Program-made: the position numbers and the translations under genes
Assembly: GCA_025055135.1 (NCBI GenBank)
Contig: JANWYU010000212.1
Span: forward strand, 1 to 38,914
DNA from: Pseudobdellovibrionaceae bacterium
GTDB lineage: Bacteria > Bdellovibrionota > Bdellovibrionia > Bdellovibrionales > Bdellovibrionaceae
Direction: 5' to 3'
Length of the DNA stretch: 38,914 nt
Notes under the pieces: model-generated
Told to the model about the DNA's origin: nothing
Databases searched by the model: none
What the model saw: the letters and a program-made list of their open reading frames with translations, nothing else
In this document: in pieces, positions 24,914 through 33,273 of the stretch
Layout: each line of letters begins with the position of its first letter
How positions within the stretch are numbered: position 1 is the first letter of the stretch

Positions 24914-26012
24914 AGGATGCCCGAAAGTGTTGGGCGCTAAACGGAAGCTTATTATCAATTAACTCTTGAAGGAAGCTAGGGACATTTCCTGTTGGTTCCA
25001 ATCTCCCATGGAGCCGTCCGTCGGTACCCCGAATGAGACGAGGAATATGATAAATGGGAACCACATTATAGGCACCCTTTTCATCGAATCCAACAACCTC
25101 GGAGATAGAAGTTACCTTTCGGGAACCATCGCTAAGTCGGCTAATCTGCACAATGAGCTCCACAGCAGAGGCTACTTGATAGCGCAAGGCCTTTTCTGAG
25201 AGTTTGGTATCTCCCCCAGAGGCAAGGGCCTCTAACCGCACAATGGCATCTTCAGGGGTGTTGGCATGAACGGTTCCCATCGATCCTTTATGACCGGTAT
25301 TCATAGCTTGAATGAGTTCTAACGCCTCGCTAGAGCGAACCTCACCAACGATAATACGGTCCGGTCGTAAGCGTAAGGCACTTTTTAATAGATCTCGTAT
25401 GGTAACCTCTCCTTTTCCCATTTGATCAGCCTGTTTTGTTTCAAAAAAAACCACATGATCGTGCTGGATTTTCAATTCGCTTGAATCCTCAATGACGATA
25501 ATGCGTTGGGTTTTAGGGATATAAGAGCAAAGTAGGGACAATAAAGTGGTTTTACCGGAGCCTGTTCCGCCACTGACTAAAAGGTTTTTCCCGAGAAGTA
25601 CACAGGCATTTAAAAATAAGGCCGCTTCCTGTGTGATGGATCCAAGTGCTATATACTCTTTAAAGGTAATTTGGGATTGGGTGAATTTTCGGATACTTAC
25701 AGTGGTTCCATTTCGGGCGCAGGGAGGAATGACCACGGCAACCCGAGACCCATCGGGAAGGCGGGCATCTAAACGGGGCTCGTCCTCCGATATCCGTCGA
25801 CCCACGCTCTGAGCAATATTGTTTACAGCCGCTCTTAAACTATCCTCATCGCTGAACTTTTTATCGGTCTTATAAAGAATGCCCTTTTTTTCTACAAAAA
25901 TTTCATGGGGTCCGTTAATTAAAATTTCACTAATGGTTGGGTCATCCCATAATTCGGTAATGGGTCCTAAAAAATTGCGAACCGCAGCTGCTACCACCGA
26001 AGATTTTGTCAT
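24912..26012 (-). CDS. cpaF: CpaF/TadA-family secretion ATPase (stand-alone)
   Basis: CpaF ATPases drive Flp/Tad pili and related systems. The motifs are intact: Walker A 'GGTGSGKTT' (148-156), Asp box 'VIEDSSEL', Walker B 'DRIIVGEVR' (218-226) and His box 'GTVHANT' (246-252). At 366 residues it is shorter at the N-terminus than many CpaF proteins. No cpaB, cpaC, tadB, tadC or flp pilin gene lies nearby, so its platform partner is elsewhere or it serves another process. It follows a cupredoxin-like gene by 51 nt on the same strand. Shine-Dalgarno AGGGGGT lies 10 nt upstream. Confidence 0.88.
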   Translation of the reverse strand: MTKSSVVAAAVRNFLGPITELWDDPTISEILINGPHEIFVEKKGILYKTDKKFSDEDSLRAAVNNIAQSVGRRISEDEPRLDARLPDGSRVAVVIPPCARNGTTVSIRKFTQSQITFKEYIALGSITQEAALFLNACVLLGKNLLVSGGTGSGKTTLLSLLCSYIPKTQRIIVIEDSSELKIQHDHVVFFETKQADQMGKGEVTIRDLLKSALRLRPDRIIVGEVRSSEALELIQAMNTGHKGSMGTVHANTPEDAIVRLEALASGGDTKLSEKALRYQVASAVELIVQISRLSDGSRKVTSISEVVGFDEKGAYNVVPIYHIPRLIRGTDGRLHGRLEPTGNVPSFLQELIDNKLPFSAQHFRAS

Positions 26013-26063
26013 TTTTGACTATACCCCCTTATAATGTTTTGTTACCTTTTGGTTTAGCATTGG

Positions 26064-26624
26064 TTACTGACTACTTAACCGGGGTTTGGGTAACACATGG
26101 ATTTTACCCTCAAATCCACTTTCTGGGCAGATAATATAAAATGTTCCCTCTTTTTTGACCGGTAACATGATTTTTTTTACCTCACCAAAGGGCATACTGT
26201 CTTGAATGCCAAATTGGTCAATAAGAAAACTAGCCAATCGATTGTTACGATTGACATTAGTAATCACTAACTCCACTTTGGTGTTAGACTCAAATTGGAC
26301 TTGGTTGGGAATAAATCCGTTATCAGAATGTAACATAACAATTGTTTTTTTATTATGATCGAGTTCTGGTGATAGTAACTCTTGAACCCGGGGGTGAGTA
26401 TTAACTGTGGAGGACGGTTGGGAATCTATTTTTTTTGATATTTTCTCAAAGTTGGAGGGGTGCCGTTGGGCGGTTGTTTGCGATGAAATTTCAATGGTTT
26501 CCTTAGATTGAATCGTAAAATGGAGTAAGCTTGTTAAAAGGAACACGAGGGTTTTTATGGCGCGAAAAATCCATTGGTTTTTGCTAGTGGATTTGGGTGC
26601 GTTGGGTGTATTCCACCAACTCAT
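26064..26624 (-). CDS. Membrane-anchored cupredoxin-like protein, probably without copper
   Basis: I place the start at ATG 26624 rather than the track's 26708, because GGAGGT lies 5 nt upstream of it. This gives about 186 residues and a 41-nt overlap with the gene before it. An N-terminal hydrophobic anchor ('AIKTLVFLLTSLLHF') is followed by a polar linker and a C-terminal domain with the EfeO/cupredoxin-1 pattern ('NGFIPNQVQFES', 'VELVITNVNRNN', 'GTFYIICPESGFEGKIHV'). The ligand Cys is kept, but the usual His after the 'N' strand and the His after Cys are replaced, so type-1 copper binding is unlikely. Its place upstream of cpaF suggests a structural or sensor role there. Confidence 0.6.
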   Translation of the reverse strand: MSWWNTPNAPKSTSKNQWIFRAIKTLVFLLTSLLHFTIQSKETIEISSQTTAQRHPSNFEKISKKIDSQPSSTVNTHPRVQELLSPELDHNKKTIVMLHSDNGFIPNQVQFESNTKVELVITNVNRNNRLASFLIDQFGIQDSMPFGEVKKIMLPVKKEGTFYIICPESGFEGKIHVLPKPRLSSQ

Positions 26625-26856
26625 TGGCGACCTCCAAGGCAATAACATTTTGGAAATCTTCAGAGAGATGCTGCAAAAACTGAAATAATTCACTTCCTTT
26701 GGTTTCATTAAGCTGTTCTACGAGAGAGCGATGGACTTGCCAGTGGGATTGACGAAACTGCACAATTTGATGCCAATCCTTTTGAATCACCCGTTGAATG
26801 GCTCCAATGGCATATAGGGCATCAAAAATTTCCTGTAAATTCCCTTGTAAATACAT
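26584..26856 (-). CDS. Small helical hypothetical protein heading the cpaF operon
   Basis: The protein has 90 residues, all helical by appearance, with no signal peptide. The ATG is well supported by AGGAGGT about 4 nt upstream. Histidine and tryptophan are spaced through it ('DWHQIVQF', 'HWQVHRSL'). I do not recognise a family. It overlaps the cupredoxin-like gene by 41 nt, so the two are translated together. Confidence 0.65.
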   Translation of the reverse strand: MYLQGNLQEIFDALYAIGAIQRVIQKDWHQIVQFRQSHWQVHRSLVEQLNETKGSELFQFLQHLSEDFQNVIALEVANELVEYTQRTQIH

Positions 26857-26879
26857 ATCAACCTCCTGTTGATGTCACA

Positions 26880-26901
26880 CGCTTGTACGTATGTAACAGC
26901 G
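26880..26901. promoter_or_regulatory. Imperfect palindrome, possible operator
   Basis: CGCTTGTACGTATGTAACAGCG matches its reverse complement at 16 of 22 positions, with outer arms CGCT/AGCG and inner TAC/GTA. It lies about 24 bp upstream of the first gene of the cpaF operon, a usual place for a repressor or activator site. This is a visual pattern only. Confidence 0.35.
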
Positions 26902-27000
26902 GCTTTTAAAACAAAAAGTTGAGTCTAGAAATGGGGGAATCAAAGCCCAAAGTCTGAGACAGATTAGTACGGGGTTGTTGATGACAGGTAAAAATGATTT

Positions 27001-27183
27001 TTAATTTTTATCTTCGGAGGATTCTGATTTCTTCTTTGATAACAAGAAAACGACAATAATTCCCACAAATACAACGGAGGAAAACATCATTAATTTTAAA
27101 AAATATTGGGTAAACTGTTCGTTATTTATGATCTCCAAACTTCTTAAAGCCCCTAATGCAACAGCCAAGATAGTTTCAATCAC
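27001..27183 (-). CDS. Possible small single-pass membrane protein
   Basis: The 60 residues contain one clear hydrophobic helix ('MFSSVVFVGIIVVFLL') followed by a KKK stop-transfer and a charged tail. Supporting it are this protein-like layout and its place 68 nt after enolase on the same strand. Against it are the GTG start and the lack of any Shine-Dalgarno. Confidence 0.4.
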   Translation of the reverse strand: MIETILAVALGALRSLEIINNEQFTQYFLKLMMFSSVVFVGIIVVFLLSKKKSESSEDKN

Positions 27184-27251
27184 AACAAATAATAAAATTA
27201 ATCTAATTTTTACACCCTTTCTTATTTTTTCCCTATCTATTTTTTTATTTT

Positions 27252-28475
27252 TTAAATCCCTTCGGCAATTCTTAATAATTCATTATACTTTGCTATTCGA
27301 TCTGTTCGGGATAGCCCGCCAGTTTTGATTTGATCACATCCTAGACCAACTGCTAGGTGGGCAATGGAAACATCTTCAGTTTCTCCCGATCGATGAGACA
27401 TGATGGTTGAGTAACCAGCCCTTTGTGCTAGAGTAACAGCCTCTATGGTCTCACTTATGGTACCAATCTGATTCATTTTAATGAGAACCGCATTAGCCGC
27501 CAGACGCTCAATTCCCATTTTAATGCGGTTGGGGTTAGTAACAAAAAGATCATCACCCACCAATTGGATTTTTAGTTCCTTTGTGCCGTAGACCCATCCA
27601 TCCCAGTCATTTTCTGCCCAGCCGTCCTCTATGGAAATTAGAGGATAGCGTTGTATCCAGTGTTGGTAAATACGGGTTAGCTCTTCGTGGGAAACTTTCT
27701 TGCCTTCAAATCGATAGCCATCTTTTTCATAGAATTCGTTACTAGCCACATCCAAAGCCAAACTGATTTGAGCGCCCAATTGGTAACCTGCCTTTTCTAT
27801 AGCCCGGGCCAATAGACTTAAAGCTGCTTCGTTGTTGGCCAGTTTGGGAGCAAAACCCCCTTCATCGCCAACGGAAGTGGGAAGTCCCTGGTCATTAAGG
27901 AGTTTTTTTAGTGTTTGGAAGGTTTCCACTCCCGCCCTTAAGGCCTCAGCAAAAGAGGAAAAGCCATGGGGAACGATCATAAACTCCTGAATATCCAAAC
28001 CGTTATTGGCATGAGCGCCTCCGTTAATGACGTTCATCAAGGGAGTGGGTAGGCGGTTTCTGGCAATTCCACCCAAATATTGATACAATGGCACTCCTGC
28101 CTCTTGGCTTGCTGCCTTTGCACAGGCCAAAGAAACCCCCAATATGGCATTTGCCCCAAGCTTTGATTTGTTGGGTGTTCCATCAAGCTCTAGTAAAACT
28201 TTATCTATTTGAACTTGATTAAAAACAGACATGCCCTTTAATGCAGGGAATATGATCTCTTTAATATTGTGTATGGCCTTTAGCACCCCTTTGCCATGAA
28301 AACGTTTGGGATCGTTATCCCGAAGTTCCAAGGCTTCAAAACTTCCTGTTGAGGCCCCTGAGGGCACGATGGCACGGGCCCATTCTCCACTTTCGGTAAT
28401 CACTTCTGTTTCAACGGTGGGATTGCCACGGCTGTCCAAAACCTCTCGGGCATGAATCAAGGCTATGTTTGACAT
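27252..28475 (-). CDS. eno: Enolase
   Basis: Enolase converts 2-phosphoglycerate to phosphoenolpyruvate. Signatures are '[11 protein letters not shown]', '[17 protein letters not shown]', '[19 protein letters not shown]', metal Asp in '[11 protein letters not shown]', '[14 protein letters not shown]' and 'VGDDLFVTN', the catalytic Lys in 'LIKMNQIGT', and 'SHRSGETED'. The 407 residues are about 20 fewer than usual, because the protein ends just after '[11 protein letters not shown]' and lacks the last ~15 residues; no frameshifted continuation is visible. AGGAGG lies 7 nt before the ATG, inside the end of the preceding gene. Confidence 0.96.
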   Translation of the reverse strand: MSNIALIHAREVLDSRGNPTVETEVITESGEWARAIVPSGASTGSFEALELRDNDPKRFHGKGVLKAIHNIKEIIFPALKGMSVFNQVQIDKVLLELDGTPNKSKLGANAILGVSLACAKAASQEAGVPLYQYLGGIARNRLPTPLMNVINGGAHANNGLDIQEFMIVPHGFSSFAEALRAGVETFQTLKKLLNDQGLPTSVGDEGGFAPKLANNEAALSLLARAIEKAGYQLGAQISLALDVASNEFYEKDGYRFEGKKVSHEELTRIYQHWIQRYPLISIEDGWAENDWDGWVYGTKELKIQLVGDDLFVTNPNRIKMGIERLAANAVLIKMNQIGTISETIEAVTLAQRAGYSTIMSHRSGETEDVSIAHLAVGLGCDQIKTGGLSRTDRIAKYNELLRIAEGI

Positions 28476-29590
28476 GGGGCGTCCTCCTGAGCGTTTACGA
28501 GGGATTTTTTGTAAGAGTCTTTTTTTAGACGTTTAATCAGCCATGCACTGTCTTCCACTAGACCAGGGAAATCTTGAAGCACCTTCTGCCAGTTCAATCG
28601 CCGCATCCATTTTTTAGAACGCTCTGGGCTTTGTTGGCTCATTAAAGTAACCAGTTGGGTTGCTCTAACAAAAAAATCTAAAATACGACTTAGATTCTGC
28701 TGTAAAAGATCTAAGTCCGATTCCGACGGTTCTCCTGTTAATTCCAAATGTGGAGAGGAGGACAGGGGTAACTGAAGCGGGGTCTTGTCGACTGGATCAG
28801 GGTCAGGGGCCATATTGCTATCCCCAGGTAGTTCTTCTTTGCCAGGCTTTAACTTTTTGCGATTCCTGTTACTTGGCTTTTCAATAATCGAGACCAATTC
28901 GCGAAAAATTTCTCGGCTTAGACTCAGTGAATGAAAAAGTGCCTCTTCGTTACTTTCCACTATGGCTAATTGATGGGTAACTAGAGGATGGGAAGGGTGG
29001 TTGGACGATATTGATACTGGAGCAGAAGATGGCAAATTATGGTCCTTTTGGTTAAGGGTCATAATGAGTTTTCCATGCTCATAACGGCAATTCCCAGAAT
29101 GCCAGCCTAAATATTTTGGCAAAACCTCTAAGCTATGAAGAACCATGGCAAATGACTTGGGGTATTCGAGAGGGGCATTCTCCCAGCTAAGAACTATAAG
29201 ATTCTTCGATTTTGATAGCACGTGAATATTCGGGGCTGGTGAGACGAAATGTCCCAGTAACACATGGGGGCGCTCAAATGCCTCAAAAACATCGGGCATC
29301 ATCCGTAAAACACTATCAAGGGTTCCCCAGGCTCGGTGGTTAAAGGAGCTATGGGCTACTTCTCTTAAAAATGCATCCTCACTTGGTATGGTCCCCTTTT
29401 TTTTGGACCACCAAGCCATAAAATCACTAATGATCACCTCCAAATCCTGCCCCAATATCCATTGGCCTGGATCCGTAAGGGTTCCTTCTGCCCAAGGCCA
29501 TTCGAAAAATAACTCTGCAAGGTCAAGACCCTGAGCTTCCCCATAACTCAAAAGAGTGTTGGTGATTTTAGCGCTAAAATAAACTGCCAC
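28463..29590 (-). CDS. Hypothetical protein translationally coupled to enolase
   Basis: The protein has 375 residues with no signal or membrane segment. The N-terminal ~190 residues look like a globular domain of the kind seen in sensory/ligand-binding modules ('[17 protein letters not shown]', '[14 protein letters not shown]'-like strands, '[12 protein letters not shown]'). A Ser/Pro/Lys-rich disordered linker (about 235-290) and a helical C-terminus follow. The GTG start has no Shine-Dalgarno. Its end overlaps eno by 13 nt, so both are probably co-translated. I cannot name the family; a regulatory or polar scaffold protein is possible. Confidence 0.6.
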   Translation of the reverse strand: MAVYFSAKITNTLLSYGEAQGLDLAELFFEWPWAEGTLTDPGQWILGQDLEVIISDFMAWWSKKKGTIPSEDAFLREVAHSSFNHRAWGTLDSVLRMMPDVFEAFERPHVLLGHFVSPAPNIHVLSKSKNLIVLSWENAPLEYPKSFAMVLHSLEVLPKYLGWHSGNCRYEHGKLIMTLNQKDHNLPSSAPVSISSNHPSHPLVTHQLAIVESNEEALFHSLSLSREIFRELVSIIEKPSNRNRKKLKPGKEELPGDSNMAPDPDPVDKTPLQLPLSSSPHLELTGEPSESDLDLLQQNLSRILDFFVRATQLVTLMSQQSPERSKKWMRRLNWQKVLQDFPGLVEDSAWLIKRLKKDSYKKSLVNAQEDAPCQT

Positions 29591-29688
29591 ATTCTAATTT
29601 GTAGCGAGTTGCCATTTAAAAAGCAAAAAGCCGCCACATATGTTGCGTAGCAATGAGGGGCGTTTTAGGGTCCTTTTCAGGGGTTTAC

Positions 29689-29716
29689 TTGACCCAAGCG
29701 GTGATCTTTTTAAAAT
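29689..29716 (+). promoter_or_regulatory. Sigma-70-like promoter giving a leaderless message
   Basis: TTGACC (29689-29694), 16-nt spacer and TAAAAT (29711-29716) are both close to consensus. The start point would fall at about 29723-29724, exactly at the preferred ATG of the carbonic-anhydrase-like gene, so the transcript may lack a 5' leader. Confidence 0.45.
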
Positions 29717-29723
29717 CGGTGAA

Positions 29724-30242
29724 ATGGCTATTATCCGCTCGGTGTGCGGTCACACTCCTTGCATTGCACCTTCAGCATTTGTTGCTGAGAACGCTACCAT
29801 TGTGGGTAACGTTATTATTGGAGAGCAATCGTCCATTTGGTATCATGCAGTTTTACGAGGTGATGTTAATCGCATTACCATTGGCGATCGCAGTAACATT
29901 CAGGACGGCTGTATTGTGCACGGAACCTATCAGACCCATGAGACCGTGGTCGGCAATCATGTTACAGTGGGGCATGGTGCCATCTTGCATGGGTGTTTTA
30001 TTGGCTCTGGATGTTTAATAGGAATGGGGAGTATTGTAATGGATGGGGTAGAATTAGGTGAATATTGTCTGGTGGCTGCAGGTTCACTTTTGACTGAAGG
30101 AAAGAAATTTCCATCGAAGACTTTGATTGTTGGTCGTCCCGCCTCTGTAAAGCGGTTTTTAACAAACGATGAAATTGAAATGCTTCATCAGAGCAGTCAG
30201 AACTATCTCATGTATATGCAGTGGTATCAACACAGGGTCTGA
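29724..30242 (+). CDS. Gamma-carbonic-anhydrase-like left-handed beta-helix protein
   Basis: The track begins at 29640, but the family start fits ATG 29724 ('MAIIRSVCGHTP'), giving 172 residues, the normal length; the first ATG has no ribosome-binding site. Hexapeptide repeats are clear ('ATIVGNVIIGEQSSIW', 'RITIGDRSNIQDG'). The three zinc histidines are placed as in the family: 'CIVHGT', 'VTVGHGAILHGC'. Close relatives (YrdA, PaaY types) often have uncertain or no carbonic anhydrase activity. It is the first gene of a run leading to guaB. Confidence 0.88.
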   Translation: MAIIRSVCGHTPCIAPSAFVAENATIVGNVIIGEQSSIWYHAVLRGDVNRITIGDRSNIQDGCIVHGTYQTHETVVGNHVTVGHGAILHGCFIGSGCLIGMGSIVMDGVELGEYCLVAAGSLLTEGKKFPSKTLIVGRPASVKRFLTNDEIEMLHQSSQNYLMYMQWYQHRV

Positions 30243-30270
30243 CAGAATTAACTAAGAGAGGGAGGTGAGT

Positions 30271-31725
30271 GTGAATATTCGCGAAACCTTAACGTACGAC
30301 GATGTGCTTTTGGTGCCAGCCTATTCAGAGGTATTACCATCTGCGGTTTCGACTCGGGTCCCCTTTGCACGAGGTGTGTATTTGGAAACGCCCATTATTT
30401 CTGCTGCTATGGATACAGTAACCGAAAGTCGTTTAGCTCGGGTGATGGCTCAGCTTGGAGGATTAGGGATTATTCATAAAAATCTTACCATTGAGGAACA
30501 GGCGTTAGAGGTGGAGAAAGTAAAAAAATATGAATCAGGAATGATCACTGATCCTATCACTTTGCCGCCCGAGGCTAAGGTTTCTCAGGCATTAGAACTT
30601 ATGAAGAAGTATTCAATCTCAGGGGTTCCTGTAGTTAAATCAGATGGTCAGTTAGTAGGGATTTTAACCAATCGCGATCTGCGATTTGAAACCAATTTGG
30701 ATCAACCAATTTCTAATATCATGACCAAAGATAATCTGATTACGGTTCCTGTGGGAACTACTCTGGATGAAGCCAAAAAGATATTGCACAAGCATCGCAT
30801 TGAGAAGTTGTTGGTGGTGGATCAGAACAAGCGCTTGAAGGGTCTCATTACTATTAAGGATATTGAAAAGGCGCGCACCTTTCCTCAAGCGACTAAGGAC
30901 CGTCAGGGTCGGCTGATGGTGGGGGCGGCTATTGGGGTAAATCAGTGGGAACGAGCTGAGGCTTTGGTAGCTAAGGGATGTGATATTATTGTGGTTGATA
31001 CGGCTCATGGGCATAGTCTTAATGTGATTCAAACGGTAAAAGAGTTGCGGCGGCGATTTCCTGATCTCATTTTGGTAGCGGGAAATGTGGTAACAGCTCA
31101 AGCTACTGAGGCTTTAGCGGATGCTGGAGCTGATGTGGTTAAAATTGGCGTTGGTCCGGGTAGCATTTGTACCACTCGGGTTGTCGCAGGAGTGGGGGTT
31201 CCTCAAATTTCTGCTATCATGGATTGTCGTGAGATTGCCCGACGAAAAAACGTTACCCTTATAGCAGACGGTGGTATTCGATACAGTGGGGATATTAGTA
31301 AGGCTTTGGCGGCAGGGGCTCATTCTGTTATGATTGGTAACTTGCTTGCTGGCACTGAGGAGGCTCCGGGTGAGACCATTCTTTATCAAGGCCGAACTTA
31401 TAAATTGTATCGTGGAATGGGATCTTTAGGGGCCATGTCTAAAGGTTCACGGGATCGATATAGCCAGAGTGATGTGGTGGATGAGCAGAAGTTGGTTCCA
31501 GAGGGAATTGAAGGGCGTGTGCCTTACAAAGGAAGTGCAGTAGCAGTGATTCATCAGTTAATTGGGGGTTTAAGGTCTGCAATGGGTTACTTGGGGGTTA
31601 CTTCGGTGGCCGAACTCCAAGAAAAAGCAACAATGGTGCGGGTAACCCAAAGTGGTGTTCGAGAATCTCACGTTCATGATGTAACCATCGTGAAAGAGGC
31701 CCCTAATTATTGGACCGACTATTAA
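30271..31725 (+). CDS. guaB: Inosine-5'-monophosphate dehydrogenase
   Basis: GuaB oxidises IMP to XMP with NAD, the first step from IMP to GMP. The catalytic loop '[12 protein letters not shown]' holds the active-site Cys (302 in track numbering), with two CBS domains at about 90-205, '[11 protein letters not shown]' and '[10 protein letters not shown]' phosphate-binding motifs. I prefer GTG 30271 to the track's GTG 30265, because the Shine-Dalgarno GGAGG (30261-30265) overlaps the earlier codon and sits 5 nt before the later one; the protein then begins '[14 protein letters not shown]'. It is followed closely by guaA. Confidence 0.96.
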   Translation: MNIRETLTYDDVLLVPAYSEVLPSAVSTRVPFARGVYLETPIISAAMDTVTESRLARVMAQLGGLGIIHKNLTIEEQALEVEKVKKYESGMITDPITLPPEAKVSQALELMKKYSISGVPVVKSDGQLVGILTNRDLRFETNLDQPISNIMTKDNLITVPVGTTLDEAKKILHKHRIEKLLVVDQNKRLKGLITIKDIEKARTFPQATKDRQGRLMVGAAIGVNQWERAEALVAKGCDIIVVDTAHGHSLNVIQTVKELRRRFPDLILVAGNVVTAQATEALADAGADVVKIGVGPGSICTTRVVAGVGVPQISAIMDCREIARRKNVTLIADGGIRYSGDISKALAAGAHSVMIGNLLAGTEEAPGETILYQGRTYKLYRGMGSLGAMSKGSRDRYSQSDVVDEQKLVPEGIEGRVPYKGSAVAVIHQLIGGLRSAMGYLGVTSVAELQEKATMVRVTQSGVRESHVHDVTIVKEAPNYWTDY

Positions 31726-31755
31726 TCACTTTTTATGACATGTTTTGGAGAGAAG

Positions 31756-33273
31756 ATGCGGGGAATCGTCATCCTTGATTTTGGTTCACAGTACACTCAA
31801 ATCATCAGCCGTCGTTTTCGGGAGATGGGATATTATAGCGAGGTGTTACCCTGTTCAGTTGATCTGGATTTACTAAAACAAAAGCAACCCTATGGGATCG
31901 TTTTATCGGGAGGTCCTTATAGTGTTTATGAACATCAAGCCCCGCAAGTGAGAGTATCCGATCTTATGGAAATCGCTCCCATACTGGGAATTTGTTATGG
32001 CATGCAATTGATTGCTCATCAATTGGGTGGACGGGTGCAAGAAAGTCACGTTCGAGAGTACGGTAAAACTGAAATATTTTGGGAGGAAAATGATCTATTT
32101 TCTTATCAACGCCAAACTGTGTGGATGAGTCATGGTGATGTGGTGGTTCAAGCTCCCCCGAATATGAGATTAGTGGCTATTACGGAAAATGGGTTACCGG
32201 CTGCCTTGCAAGGGGAAAGGGTTTGGGCCGTTCAGTTTCATCCTGAGGTTCAACATACTGAGCGGGGTGAGCTCATTTTAAAATCGTTTGCTCAGCTTTG
32301 TGGAGCTCCTCGAAATTGGGCGGTAACTGATATTATGGATTTTGTTTTTAATCATTTAAAATCCTATCGCGTAGATGGGAGGGTATTGTGTGCTTTGTCT
32401 GGTGGGGTTGACTCGACGGTGACCGCATTGCTGTTGCAAAAGGCTCTGGGAAGCGATCAAGTGGATTGCGTGTTCGTCGATAATGGCTTTTTAAGAAAGG
32501 GTGAGGCAGAATGGGTGGCTCATCAGTATCATGGTCTGGGTTTAAATGTAAAGGTTATTGATGCCAGGGCCCAGTTTTTAGAATCATTAAAAGGGGTTAC
32601 TGATCCTGAACATAAGCGAAAAACCATTGGTAGAATTTTTGTTCAGGTGTTTGAAGAGCACCTTAAAAGATTGTCTCATATAAAATGGTTAGCCCAAGGC
32701 ACTTTGTATCCTGACGTTATTGAATCGGTAACGGCGTTCGGAGGACCTTCTCAGGTAATTAAGTCCCATCATAATGTGGGGGGTCTTCCCCCCAATATGT
32801 CATTAAAGGTGATCGAACCGTTACGGTGGTTGTTTAAAGATGAAGTCCGTAAATTGGGCCTAGCTATGGGGATTCCCCAAGCGCTTTTGCTGCGTCATCC
32901 ATTTCCTGGTCCGGGATTGGCCATTCGGATAATAGGGGAGGTTACTGAAGACCGTTTAGAGATTTTAAGGGAGGTGGATGCTATTTTCATCGAGCACCTG
33001 AGAAGAGATGGTTTATATGATCAGATTTGGCAGGCCTTTTCTGTATTGTTACCGGTTCATACGGTAGGGGTACAGGGGGATGGTCGAACCTATGAGAAGG
33101 TTGTGGCTCTGCGAGCAGTTACCAGTCAAGATGGAATGACTGCCGATTGGTATCCCTTTTCCCCAGAATTTTTGAAGAAAGTGAGTAACGATATCACTAA
33201 TCGGGTAAAAGGGGTAAATCGAGTTGTGTATGATATTACAAGTAAACCTCCAGCAACTATAGAGTGGGAGTAA
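31756..33273 (+). CDS. guaA: GMP synthase (glutamine-hydrolysing)
   Basis: GuaA converts XMP to GMP. The N-terminal class-I glutamine amidotransferase has nucleophile Cys in 'GICYGMQL' and the His/Glu pair in 'FHPEVQH'. The ATP pyrophosphatase P-loop is 'ALSGGVDSTVTALL', and the C-terminal dimerisation domain ends 'YDITSKPPATIEWE', a nearly universal GuaA ending. The start is ATG 31756 ('MRGIVILDFGSQY') with GGAG 5 nt upstream; the track's ATG 31735 has none. It ends in TAATG shared with dnaE. Confidence 0.96.
   Translation: MRGIVILDFGSQYTQIISRRFREMGYYSEVLPCSVDLDLLKQKQPYGIVLSGGPYSVYEHQAPQVRVSDLMEIAPILGICYGMQLIAHQLGGRVQESHVREYGKTEIFWEENDLFSYQRQTVWMSHGDVVVQAPPNMRLVAITENGLPAALQGERVWAVQFHPEVQHTERGELILKSFAQLCGAPRNWAVTDIMDFVFNHLKSYRVDGRVLCALSGGVDSTVTALLLQKALGSDQVDCVFVDNGFLRKGEAEWVAHQYHGLGLNVKVIDARAQFLESLKGVTDPEHKRKTIGRIFVQVFEEHLKRLSHIKWLAQGTLYPDVIESVTAFGGPSQVIKSHHNVGGLPPNMSLKVIEPLRWLFKDEVRKLGLAMGIPQALLLRHPFPGPGLAIRIIGEVTEDRLEILREVDAIFIEHLRRDGLYDQIWQAFSVLLPVHTVGVQGDGRTYEKVVALRAVTSQDGMTADWYPFSPEFLKKVSNDITNRVKGVNRVVYDITSKPPATIEWE

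Noticed and set aside
24895-24960. Attachment site or integrated element at tRNA-Arg
   Set aside because: No repeat of the tRNA 3' end and no integrase gene are present; a normal cpaF gene follows directly.
29653-30018. 121-aa plus-strand ORF at the carbonic-anhydrase-like gene
   Set aside because: It is an alternative frame of the conserved hexapeptide-repeat gene.
30243-30270. Purine riboswitch before guaB
   Set aside because: The gap is under 30 nt, too short for an aptamer, and no such pattern is seen.
30664-31101. 145-aa minus-strand ORF inside guaB
   Set aside because: It is antisense to conserved catalytic and CBS regions and has no start signal.
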